From contig JAUXAJ010000103.1 of assembly GCA_030620005.1 (NCBI GenBank), forward strand, positions 1 through 15,039: a DNA stretch of 15,039 bases, written 5' to 3'. Shown piece by piece: positions 5,907 through 13,116 of this stretch. The stretch comes from Promethearchaeota archaeon. Lineage in GTDB: Archaea > Asgardarchaeota > Lokiarchaeia > Sigynarchaeales > SOKP01. The notes below the pieces were generated by a model, which saw only the letters and a list, made by a program, of their open reading frames with translations, was not told the DNA's origin and ran no database searches. Made by a program: the position numbers and the translations under genes. The number at the start of each line of letters is the position of its first letter. Within the stretch, counting starts at the first letter, position 1.

Positions 5907-7022
5907 TTGTTCGAAGATTTACTAAACAAAATTCCTAATCTAAAGTATTTTCATTGGAAAAAAAGCCTTGAACTTGATTCTGGTAAAATATTGCCCATAT
6001 TTACATTAGCCTATGAAACATATGGTGAGTTAAATACTTCTAAATCAAATGGAATTTTAATATTTCACGCTCTTTCAGGAAGCTCGCATGTATACAAAGA
6101 TAATAGCGAACTTGGAGGTTGGTGGGATGAGATGGTTGGTCCAGAAAAAGCTTTTGATACTAATGAGTATTTCATAATCTGTGCTAATATCTTAGGAAGT
6201 TGTTACGGGTCAACAGGTCCATCTTCAATCAATCCTCAAACACGAAGGATATATTGTTTAGATTTTCCAATAATAACCATACATGATATAGTTAAGGCTA
6301 TAAAGGGATTAATTGATCATTTGGGCATAAAAAAGCTCTTATCAATTACTGGGGGTAGTATGGGTGGAATGCAGGCTTTGGATTGGTTAATAAGCTATCC
6401 AGAAATGACTCGATCAGCAATTCCAATGGCGACCGCCGCGTACGCTACGACATTTAATATTGCGTTTAACACAGTCCAGAGACAAGCCATTTATTCGGAC
6501 CCAAACTGGAACCACGGTAATTATTACACGGGGTACCCTCCTAGCGCGGGATTAAGAGTAGCAAGACAGATTGGTCATATCACTTATCTTAGTGAAGATT
6601 CAATGAGAGAAAAATTTGGTCGAAATCTACAATATAATTCCAATTTAACTTTTCAGTTTACAGAGGAATTTCAAGTTGAAAGCTACTTACAATATAAGGG
6701 TTCTTCATTTACAAAACGGTTTGACGCTAACTCTTATTTGTATATTACAAAAGCAATTGACTATTTTGACGTTAGAAAACAAGGGAATTTAGCAGCTACA
6801 TTTAGTTCAATAAGAGGAGTAAAATTTTTGGTAATCTCTTTCACATCAGATTGGTTATATCCTACAACTCAAGCAAAGGAAATTGTTTATGCACTAAAAT
6901 CAAACGGTATTGATGTTAGCTTTGTAGAAATCGATGTTAATTACGGTCACGATTCATTTTTAGTTGAATGTAAAGATCTTAACGAGATAGTATCAAACTT
7001 TCTTAAAAATCTTAGAAATTAA
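5907..7022 (+). CDS. metX: Homoserine O-acetyltransferase (MetX family)
   Basis: Activates homoserine, probably with acetyl-CoA, as the first committed step to homocysteine. 371 residues, an alpha/beta-hydrolase fold of normal MetX length. Family signatures seen: LAYETYGELN at 35-44, HALSGSSHV at 54-62, the nucleophile elbow GGSMGGMQ with S151, D315 in SDWLYP and H348 in GHDSFL, giving the Ser-Asp-His triad. Acetyl versus succinyl specificity cannot be decided from these motifs. The start is TTG at 5907, 6 nt after a strong AAGGTGG; no ATG is near. It is followed after 25 nt by metW, a pairing known in bacteria where MetW supports MetX activity. Confidence 0.9.
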   Translation: MFEDLLNKIPNLKYFHWKKSLELDSGKILPIFTLAYETYGELNTSKSNGILIFHALSGSSHVYKDNSELGGWWDEMVGPEKAFDTNEYFIICANILGSCYGSTGPSSINPQTRRIYCLDFPIITIHDIVKAIKGLIDHLGIKKLLSITGGSMGGMQALDWLISYPEMTRSAIPMATAAYATTFNIAFNTVQRQAIYSDPNWNHGNYYTGYPPSAGLRVARQIGHITYLSEDSMREKFGRNLQYNSNLTFQFTEEFQVESYLQYKGSSFTKRFDANSYLYITKAIDYFDVRKQGNLAATFSSIRGVKFLVISFTSDWLYPTTQAKEIVYALKSNGIDVSFVEIDVNYGHDSFLVECKDLNEIVSNFLKNLRN

Positions 7023-7047
7023 TACTGATTTAAGGAGTAACTTACAA

Positions 7048-7650
7048 ATGTTAAAAAGAAAGGACCTTCAAATTATTTACGAAATAATATCATCAAATAG
7101 CAAGGTTCTAGATTTGGGATGTGGCGATGGCTTGTTATTAAGCGAATTGAAGAAAGAAAAAAGAATTACCGGATTAGGTATTGAAATATCATTAGATAAA
7201 ATAAAAAAATGTCTTGAAAGCGGAGTTTCCGTTGTACAAGAGGATTTAAATGAAGGTCTTAAAGATTTTCAAGACAAAAGTTTTGATTTTGTTGTTTTAA
7301 GCCAAACTCTTGAAGATATTTCAAGACCAGTATATTTAATCCGTGAAATGTTGCGAGTTGGGAAAAAATGCGTAATAAGTTTCGAAAACTTGGCATTTTG
7401 GAAAAATAGAGTTTCCTTTTTATTAAAAGGAAGTCTTAAAATTGGTGAAACTACAAGCGATATATTATATGACAGTGAAAAGCAACAAATATTAACAATC
7501 AACAAATTTTTGGGATTTTGTGAGCATTATAGATTTATTATATGTAAAAAATTATATCTACCAAAGAGGAAGTTTAATTTAACTAATGTATTTCCAAATT
7601 TTTTTTGTAAGATTGCAATCTTTATTTTGAAAGGAAATTCAATCAATTAA
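7048..7650 (+). CDS. metW: MetW-like protein, partner of MetX
   Basis: 200 residues with a Rossmann methyltransferase-like fold. VLDLGCGDG at 20-28 is the SAM-type glycine motif, SFDFVVLSQTLED at 78-90 and SFENLAFWKNR at 111-121 match MetW. No methyl transfer has been firmly assigned to MetW; in several bacteria it is needed with MetX for homoserine O-acetyltransferase activity. Position directly after metX fits that role. The AAGGAG at 7032-7037 lies 10 nt before the ATG. Confidence 0.85.
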   Translation: MLKRKDLQIIYEIISSNSKVLDLGCGDGLLLSELKKEKRITGLGIEISLDKIKKCLESGVSVVQEDLNEGLKDFQDKSFDFVVLSQTLEDISRPVYLIREMLRVGKKCVISFENLAFWKNRVSFLLKGSLKIGETTSDILYDSEKQQILTINKFLGFCEHYRFIICKKLYLPKRKFNLTNVFPNFFCKIAIFILKGNSIN

Positions 7651-7677
7651 TTTCTTTAAAGCAAGAGTAATGAAAAA

Positions 7678-8844
7678 ATGAACATAAATTGGAATGATAT
7701 AAGAAGAGATCAGTTCCCAGCCCTTGAAAAAACAGTGCATTTAAAAGCCGCTGGAGGTTCTCCAATGTGTAAATCGGCTTACCAAGAAGGCGTCAAATAT
7801 TTCAACAATATTCATAAATTTGGAGATAAATTCTGGGACGATTATTTTATCAAGATGGATGAGGCAAGAAAACTCGTTGCAGAATATATTAATTCTAATC
7901 GTCACGAAATTGCTTTTTTAACGAATAGTTCTTCTGGGATGAATGCTATTGCTCATTTGATAAATAAGGGTGATATACTTTACCCTGAAGGAGAATTTCC
8001 TACTTCAGTCCACATTTTTAAATCGTTAGGTTTTAACTGTAAAAAAATTCCTTCTCAGACAAATAATTCTTATCAAGTCGAAGAATTTCAACGACAAATT
8101 GATATGAATACAAAATATTTAATCCATAGTCACGTGCAATACTTGATGGGATTCAGACAAGATCTGAATGACCTAGGAAAGATTTGTCAGAAATTTGGCT
8201 TAATAAATATTATCAATGCCACCCAATCATTTGGTGCTTGTCCTTTGAACGTTAAAAAACAGAATATTGACATGTTAGTAGCATCTGGACTAAAATGGGC
8301 ATGTGGGGGATATGGAATTGGCATTTTGTATATTAAAGATAAACTCTTGAGTAATAATAATCTACCCTTTTCAAGTTGGCTCAGTGTCAATAACGCTTTT
8401 TCAATGGATAATGATAATTTGAATATTATTAGAAAAACAAGTTCCATGGATGGTTTTGGAGGAACTCCGAATTTTCCAACTATTTTTGCATTAAAAGGAT
8501 GTTTAACTCTAATAAAGGAGATTGGAAAGGGGAGTATTCGAAATGGGATTATTGAAATATTTAAAAGAATAATTTCTCTTACAACAGAATTTATAGAACA
8601 GATTCAAGGATTAGATTTAAATATAATAACTCCATTAGATTTAAATCATCGCTCGGGAATAATTACCATAGAAAGCGTTAAAGCTGAAAGGATTTTTAAT
8701 GAATTATTAAAAAATAAGATTTATATTTCATTGAGAAATTATCCTAAATTAGCCAAGAAAACATTACTTAGGTTTTCATTTAATTACTATAATAATTCTG
8801 AAGATATTGAAAAAACAATTACAATTTTAAAAAGATGTAGTTAA
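7678..8844 (+). CDS. Class-V aminotransferase-fold PLP enzyme (cysteine desulfurase-like), function unclear
   Basis: 388-residue fold-type I PLP enzyme of the NifS/SufS superfamily. The PLP lysine is K206 in SGLKWACGGYG; the SSSG turn at 84-87 and HSHVQ at 150-154 fit cofactor and substrate contacts. Two features are odd. The Asp that usually bonds the PLP ring nitrogen appears as Asn (N180 in INATQSFG, where DATQS is usual). The C-terminal region (ISLRNYPK to RFSFNYYNN) has no cysteine in the loop where desulfurases carry the catalytic one. A canonical cysteine desulfurase is therefore doubtful; a related lyase, epimerase or transaminase is possible. It lies within the metX-cysE cluster and its stop directly abuts the next ATG, so a role in sulfur amino acid metabolism is inferred. 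Confidence 0.7.
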   Translation: MNINWNDIRRDQFPALEKTVHLKAAGGSPMCKSAYQEGVKYFNNIHKFGDKFWDDYFIKMDEARKLVAEYINSNRHEIAFLTNSSSGMNAIAHLINKGDILYPEGEFPTSVHIFKSLGFNCKKIPSQTNNSYQVEEFQRQIDMNTKYLIHSHVQYLMGFRQDLNDLGKICQKFGLINIINATQSFGACPLNVKKQNIDMLVASGLKWACGGYGIGILYIKDKLLSNNNLPFSSWLSVNNAFSMDNDNLNIIRKTSSMDGFGGTPNFPTIFALKGCLTLIKEIGKGSIRNGIIEIFKRIISLTTEFIEQIQGLDLNIITPLDLNHRSGIITIESVKAERIFNELLKNKIYISLRNYPKLAKKTLLRFSFNYYNNSEDIEKTITILKRCS

Positions 8845-10515
8845 ATGGATGATGAATTCATAAAACCTGAATTAAAAATTGTAGCTCCTATTGGAGGATT
8901 TCATGGGATTTCTGCGATTCTACCGAAATTTGAGGATATCATTAATTATGAGGAAAAAAAAATTATATTAAATCGAGGGTATCCCAGGTTTGTAACACAT
9001 CCTTTTATAAAAAAAGTGGAATATATTTATCAAAAAAGTTTTAAAGCAAAAGCTGCACTATGCTGTCAAAGTTATGAAAGCGCAGTGTTTTTGATTGTTG
9101 ATTATTATTTCAAGAAAGGACATAAGATATTTTTTGATAATGGTTTACCATTAGAAATATTTACATTTCTTAATCATAAATTCCCCGATTTGATTACAAA
9201 AACCGGTGTTTTAGAAGCGGATATATTAATAGTAAACACCAGTAAGTCCGAATCAGACACAGAATTAAACGCAAAGGTCTATATAGGCTTAACGGGAAAA
9301 AAAAAATTCAAGCCTTATGAAAAAAAATTGAAATTTGATATTCTAATACATCACGATAAAAAAGACAATATAGGTGTAATTTTATTTTTCAACTACTCGC
9401 ATTTAAATTTAATTTTATTAAGACGCCATTGTGGGTTTATTGCTAGTTCTCGAAAAATTTGCAGGACTAAGAATGTTTCAACCGAAATAAAAATGAAATA
9501 CGAACATAAATTAAGAAATTTAATTTCTAAATTGGAATTATCGAATGCTGATGAATGTTTTTTATATCCTTCTGGTATGGCTGCAATATTTACAGCATTT
9601 TTATCACTGCTTTCATCTAAAAAAAAAAGATTTATTGCATTGGGGTCTCTTTATGTGGATACAATTAGAATCTTAGAAAAATGGCCTAAAAAATATGGTC
9701 TTAGTGAAACTGTCTTTATAAATAATAATATTGAGAAAGAATTAGAGAAACATGTGGATGAAAATACAGCAGGAATAATTTTTGAGATACCTTCAAATCC
9801 TTTAATTCAAATTATAGATGTTGAGAAAGTTATATCAATCGCTCATTCGAAAAATACAAAAGTTATTGTTGATAATACAATAGCTACACCTTATAACTTT
9901 AACCCTTTTAAATATAATGCTGATATCATTGTTCATAGCACTACGAAATTTCTAAATGGAAAAAATAACCATATAGGTGGTGTAGTGTTATCAAAAGATA
10001 AAAAGATCATTTATAATTTAAAAAAATTTAATAATCTTACCAATTTGGATATGGCCTATGACGATATTAAAATTTTAACTCGAAATCTTAAATATTTCAA
10101 TGAAAGAATGAAATTGATCAACAAAAACAGCGAGATAGTTGCTGAATTCTTAAATAATCATAGATTTATAAAACAAGTGTATTATCCCTCGTTAAAAACT
10201 GATCCCAATTTCACGCTTAAGCAGAAATATCTTAAGGGCTGTAGTGGGCTTATCAGTTTCATACTAAAAGATTCTTCTAAAGAAAATGCTGAGATATTTT
10301 ATAACAATATTAATAAGCCTATTTTAAAGGGACCAAGTTTGGGTTCTGAAAAAACATTAATAAGTCCATATGTCGTAATGGCTCACTATAACGATAGTAA
10401 AGAAAAATTAAAAGAATTGGGTTTTGATTTTTATTTAATGAGATTATCAGTAGGGATCGAACCAGTTGGGCAAATAATCAATAGTATAGGACATGCGTTA
10501 GACTCTTTAAAGTGA
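8845..10515 (+). CDS. Long Cys/Met-metabolism PLP enzyme, cystathionine gamma-synthase (Str2-like) with N-terminal extension
   Basis: 556 residues, against about 390 for ordinary MetB or MetY. The catalytic part is residues 215-556: YPSGMAAIF at 241-249, VDNTIATPY at 342-350, PLP lysine K368 in HSTTKFLNG, GSEKTL at 500-505 and R533 in MRLSVGIEPVG. The first 210 residues begin with LPKFEDIINYEE and GYPRFVTHP, a pattern I associate with long fungal Str2-type cystathionine gamma-synthases, and then form a degenerate alpha/beta region without PLP lysine. With metX and metW upstream, the likely reaction is O-acylhomoserine with cysteine to cystathionine, or with sulfide to homocysteine. Methionine gamma-lyase activity cannot be excluded. 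ATG immediately follows the upstream stop. Confidence 0.8.
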   Translation: MDDEFIKPELKIVAPIGGFHGISAILPKFEDIINYEEKKIILNRGYPRFVTHPFIKKVEYIYQKSFKAKAALCCQSYESAVFLIVDYYFKKGHKIFFDNGLPLEIFTFLNHKFPDLITKTGVLEADILIVNTSKSESDTELNAKVYIGLTGKKKFKPYEKKLKFDILIHHDKKDNIGVILFFNYSHLNLILLRRHCGFIASSRKICRTKNVSTEIKMKYEHKLRNLISKLELSNADECFLYPSGMAAIFTAFLSLLSSKKKRFIALGSLYVDTIRILEKWPKKYGLSETVFINNNIEKELEKHVDENTAGIIFEIPSNPLIQIIDVEKVISIAHSKNTKVIVDNTIATPYNFNPFKYNADIIVHSTTKFLNGKNNHIGGVVLSKDKKIIYNLKKFNNLTNLDMAYDDIKILTRNLKYFNERMKLINKNSEIVAEFLNNHRFIKQVYYPSLKTDPNFTLKQKYLKGCSGLISFILKDSSKENAEIFYNNINKPILKGPSLGSEKTLISPYVVMAHYNDSKEKLKELGFDFYLMRLSVGIEPVGQIINSIGHALDSLK

Positions 10516-10517
10516 AA

Positions 10518-10541
10518 AAATTAATTTTTAAAAATTAATTT
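10518..10541. repeat. 24-bp perfect palindrome after the Str2-like gene
   Basis: Arms AAATTAATTTTT and its exact complement meet at 10529/10530, starting 2 nt after the stop codon. It may act as a weak terminator or processing site. Composition is only A and T, so chance is a real alternative. The rest of the 128-bp gap to cysE holds a TATA-like CATAAAATATATG at 10561-10573. Confidence 0.35.
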
Positions 10542-10643
10542 ATTAATTATTAATTATAAACATAAAATATATGAGAATAAAAGTATTTTAAATGTAATTG
10601 TGGTAAGCATATTATCTTAAAATTGGAGATTTGAGGAATAAAT

Positions 10644-11483
10644 ATGGCTTTTGAAAAATTTTTACATTGTTTAAATTGTGGTAAAGATTTAGGAGGTAAA
10701 GAACGGCGGCCTTATTGTGCAGAATGCATTTTAGACTTAGATTTTAAAGCAAAAGAATTAGATCATGAAGAACTCAACAAAAGTTTACAAAAAATTTTAG
10801 ATTTTTTTGTTTCTGATGTAAGCGCAGCGTTTCACAAAGATCCTGCTGCAAAATCTCTTATTGAGGTTCTTACTAGCTATGCTGGCATCAAGGCTGTGCT
10901 CTTGTATAGAATGGCACATTTTTTTTGGAAAATTGGAATGCCCTTTATACCAAGGTATATATCAGATATTGCTCGAGAACTAACTGGTATTGAAATTCAT
11001 CCCGGTGCTGAAATTGGAAGTGATTTTTTCATAGATCACGGTACTGGTGTAGTAATTGGAGAAACTGCTGAAATTGGGAATAATGTAACAATTTATGCTG
11101 GAGTAGTTTTAGGGGGTACATCTTTAGAACAAAAAAAGAGACATCCCACTATAGGAGATGATGTTGTTATTGGTACTGGCGCAAAATTACTTGGACCAAT
11201 CAAAGTAGCTAATAATGTAAGAATAGGCGCAAATTCGGTGGTTATAAGGGATGTTCCACCTAATTCCGTTGTAGTAGGAGTTCCTGGTAGGGTAATATCA
11301 AGAGAAGGTGAAAAAATTATGAAAATAGATTTAGCTCATGGTGATTTACCAGATCCTTTATCAATAACTCTTGCTACATTAAACTCTAGGATTGAATTTT
11401 TAGAGAATAAACTTCTCAACGATAAGGATCGAATAAAAAATAATGTCAAAATTTATTATGGAGAACATGGTGCTGGAATATAA
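10644..11483 (+). CDS. cysE: Serine O-acetyltransferase (CysE) with N-terminal zinc-ribbon-like motif
   Basis: Acetylates serine for CysK. 279 residues in three parts. Residues 1-30 hold C9-x2-C12 and C25-x2-C28, a zinc-ribbon-like pair not part of ordinary CysE. Residues 40-115 are the helical serine acetyltransferase domain, with DPAA at 66-69. Residues 115-215 form the hexapeptide left-handed beta helix with D131-H132 in DHGTGVVIGETA, GGT at 157-159 and H167 in RHPTIG, all catalytic or acetyl-CoA contacts. The C-terminus is HGAGI; a terminal Gly-x-Gly-Ile is the CysK-docking tail of the cysteine synthase complex. It starts after a 128-bp gap with its own TATA-like run and a GAGG site at 10633-10636. 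Confidence 0.92.
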   Translation: MAFEKFLHCLNCGKDLGGKERRPYCAECILDLDFKAKELDHEELNKSLQKILDFFVSDVSAAFHKDPAAKSLIEVLTSYAGIKAVLLYRMAHFFWKIGMPFIPRYISDIARELTGIEIHPGAEIGSDFFIDHGTGVVIGETAEIGNNVTIYAGVVLGGTSLEQKKRHPTIGDDVVIGTGAKLLGPIKVANNVRIGANSVVIRDVPPNSVVVGVPGRVISREGEKIMKIDLAHGDLPDPLSITLATLNSRIEFLENKLLNDKDRIKNNVKIYYGEHGAGI

Positions 11484-11655
11484 ATAATTACAACTTTAAA
11501 AGAATTCTCAATTTATTTAATAATCAAAGTCAAGTAGCCACAGATGTTATATTTTCAATTCTAAATAATGTAAAAAAAATAATTATGAAACTATTTCAAT
11601 TAATTTGTAAACGTACAAATCTTATAATCAACAATAACATAAAGATGTGATAAAA

Positions 11656-12069
11656 ATGAAGGTTTTTTCCGAAAAAGTTAATTATGGACTTTCAGCAATG
11701 CTTGAACTTGCAAAAAATTATTATAAAGGACACATTCAGATAAAAGAAATTGCTCAAAATAACAAAATTCCTCAAAATTATCTTGAAAAATTGCTAATTG
11801 ATTTAAAAAGGGCAAATTTAGTTGAAAGCGTCCGTGGCGCACAGGGAGGTTATAAATTAAAAAAACCCGCAAATAATATAAAAATTATTGATTTAATTGA
11901 GGCTTTGGAAGGTTCTATCACGATCTTTGATTACTCTGAAAATTCAGAAGTACTTCAAATGTTCTGGAATAATATAGAAGATAAATTCAAAAAATTATTT
12001 AACGATTCTTTAGAAAAAATAGTCAATGACGAAAAAAAATTAAAAAATAGGTTTTTTTTTCAGATATGA
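11656..12069 (+). CDS. Rrf2-family transcriptional regulator, CymR-like
   Basis: 137 residues. Residues 1-85 form a winged helix with the Rrf2 start pattern MKVFSEKVNYGLSAMLELA, a recognition-helix segment IPQNYLEKLLIDLKRANLV and the wing RGAQGGYKL at 60-68. LIEALEGSI follows, then a helical tail ending FFFQI. It has no cysteine, so it cannot bind an Fe-S cluster as IscR or NsrR do. It most resembles CymR, the cysteine-metabolism repressor of Bacillus and Staphylococcus, which works together with CysK; the wing RGAxGGY and short C-terminal tail fit. The function is inferred from this and from its place between cysE and a cysK promoter. A GTG at 11647 would add three residues, but the ATG gives the family's usual MK start. 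Confidence 0.85.
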   Translation: MKVFSEKVNYGLSAMLELAKNYYKGHIQIKEIAQNNKIPQNYLEKLLIDLKRANLVESVRGAQGGYKLKKPANNIKIIDLIEALEGSITIFDYSENSEVLQMFWNNIEDKFKKLFNDSLEKIVNDEKKLKNRFFFQI

Positions 12070-12070
12070 G

Positions 12071-12092
12071 CTAATTATTTATATATAATTAG
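12071..12092 (+). terminator. Hairpin after the rrf2-like gene
   Basis: CTAATTAT and ATAATTAG arms (8 bp, 6-nt loop) start 2 nt after the stop and are followed by TTTATAATAATTT. The left repeat copy (4676-4697) keeps 6 bp of the stem. A weak terminator or a chance AT-rich palindrome. Confidence 0.35.
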
Positions 12093-12183
12093 TTTATAAT
12101 AATTTAACTTCATAAAAAATTAACTTAATTCGTTCTATTTATCTGAACCTGATAAAGTTCTAAATTTAAACTAAAATCTTCTC

Positions 12184-12297
12184 ATAAGTTTCAAAATATG
12201 ACTTATAAAATATAAAAATAATGTTTAATAATAATCCCGACTATTTCACTCTATATAATCAATAATAATAGTAATAATAATAATAATAATGAGGTAA
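12184..12297 (+). promoter_or_regulatory. Duplicated cysK promoter with expanded AAT microsatellite
   Basis: Same ATAAGT/ACTTAT inverted repeat (12184-12189, 12201-12206) and TATA-like runs as upstream of cysK, with no change. The trinucleotide run here is 12261-12290, 12 bp longer than at the intact cysK and broken by one G. It now drives only the truncated cysK copy and whatever follows. Confidence 0.45.
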
Positions 12298-12303
12298 GAT
12301 ATA

Positions 12304-12435
12304 ATGGGAAAATTATATAATAATATAATTGAAACTATTGGAAATACTCCTTTAGTAAAATTAAATAGAATTACTAAAGATATAAAACCAGATATTTACG
12401 TAAATTTCTTAATAATTTATAGTAAATACGTTTAA
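12304..12435 (+). pseudogene. 5' fragment of a second cysK
   Basis: Encodes MGKLYNNIIETIGNTPLVKL and on to IYV, matching the first 33 residues of the intact CysK with three base changes, then ten unrelated residues and a stop. The PLP lysine motif is absent, so it cannot be active. It keeps its promoter and ribosome binding site and may still be translated as a 43-residue peptide. Confidence 0.75.
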
Positions 12436-12501
12436 ATTCCAATCCTTAGTGTTCATTATTAGAAATAAATTAAATATTAATTTCTGTTTAAGGTGAAATT
12501 T

Positions 12502-12813
12502 TTGTCAGAACAAAAAATTGAGAAATTGTACGAATCTCCAAATGCTTGCATGTGACCAAATGACGCCCATACTGAATATCACATAGAGATTGAATTACCT
12601 GGTGTGGAGAAGGATTCTATATCGCTTAAAATGCACGAGGATAGTTTTTTTATTAAAGGTGAAACAGAAGATATAGTATTTATTGGGAGTTTCGCCGTGT
12701 GTTGCGATGTAGACCCAGAGAAAGCTAAGGCGACTTATAAAAATGGATTGTTAAAAATTGATGTTCCATTTAAAGAGCAAGAGTTCCATAGTGTAGATGT
12801 AAAAATTGAATAA
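12502..12813 (+). CDS. Hsp20-like small heat-shock protein frame with one in-frame TGA
   Basis: A frame of 104 codons with a TGA at 12553-12555 (codon 18). Before it: a TTG start 5 nt after AAGGTGA, then MSEQKIEKLYESPNACM. After it: PNDAHTEYHIEIELPGV, a MHEDSFFIKGETED strand, FAVCCDVDPEKAKATYKNGL and VPFKEQEFHSVDVKIE. This is a compact alpha-crystallin domain of the short type found in methanogens and anaerobic bacteria, including the NGLLKIDVP motif. Both sides fit one family, so the TGA interrupts a real gene. It is either a recent nonsense mutation or a recoded codon. A GTG at 12604 could give only a 69-residue truncated form. I see no stable stem of SECIS type in the AT-rich 3' flank, which favours nonsense. 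Confidence 0.65.
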
Positions 12814-12826
12814 AACCAAATAAATA

Positions 12827-12845
12827 TTCTTTTTTTTTATTTTTA
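12827..12845 (+). terminator. Oligo-T terminator after the Hsp20-like gene
   Basis: T-rich run about 15 nt after the stop codon, like that ending the tusA operon. The remaining 300-bp gap to hypD holds the hairpin repeat at 12942 and nothing else I recognise. Confidence 0.55.
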
Positions 12846-12941
12846 TTAACTATTTGATTTCGTTATTCTCAATCTATTTCTTAAATTCTAAGACTTTTGC
12901 ACCCAGAAAGCACGCTATTATAGAAAATAAAATAAATATTT

Positions 12942-12970
12942 AAATCCACTTCTCTTTAGGAAGTGGTTAA
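12942..12970. repeat. 29-bp hairpin repeat, right copy
   Basis: Identical to 4373-4401 and in the same orientation, about 8.57 kb away. On the minus strand the sequence leading into it has a short open frame ending IPIDIKTLECDDLMISRS and a TAA that is part of the repeat. This could be another tnpB 3' remnant, but the stretch is short and a stop lies just upstream. Confidence 0.7.
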
Positions 12971-13116
12971 GAACGAGATATCATTAAATCATCGCACTCT
13001 AATGTCTTTATATCTATTGGAATCTTATCGTATTACATGGATCTAGCGCAAAAAAATTCATCCTATAAATCTATAAATCGTCTAAATATTTTGATTTTTT
13101 TATATTGCAATTCTTC

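Larger units (their letters stand above)
11956..12404 (+). repeat. Long direct repeat, right copy (rrf2 3' end - promoter - cysK 5' end)
   Basis: Partner of 4561-4997 in the same orientation. Here the rrf2 end belongs to the intact gene and the cysK start is broken. The 12-bp extra length is in the AAT/TAA microsatellite before the Shine-Dalgarno site. Most substitutions in the rrf2 part replace G or C of the left copy by A or T. Confidence 0.85.

Noticed and set aside
10518..10541. 24-bp AT palindrome as an operator for cysE
   Set aside because: Composed only of A and T and placed right after a stop codon over 100 bp from cysE; chance or weak terminator is more likely.
11647..11655. GTG start for the Rrf2-family regulator
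   Set aside because: Adds only three residues and breaks the family's usual MK start; ATG at 11656 preferred.
12814..12941. SECIS element downstream of the Hsp20-like frame
   Set aside because: The stretch is almost all A and T; I could not draw a stable stem with the conserved internal loop. A folding program is needed to exclude it.
4373..12970. The two hairpin repeats as CRISPR repeats
   Set aside because: Only two copies 8.6 kb apart, with no spacer array and no cas genes.
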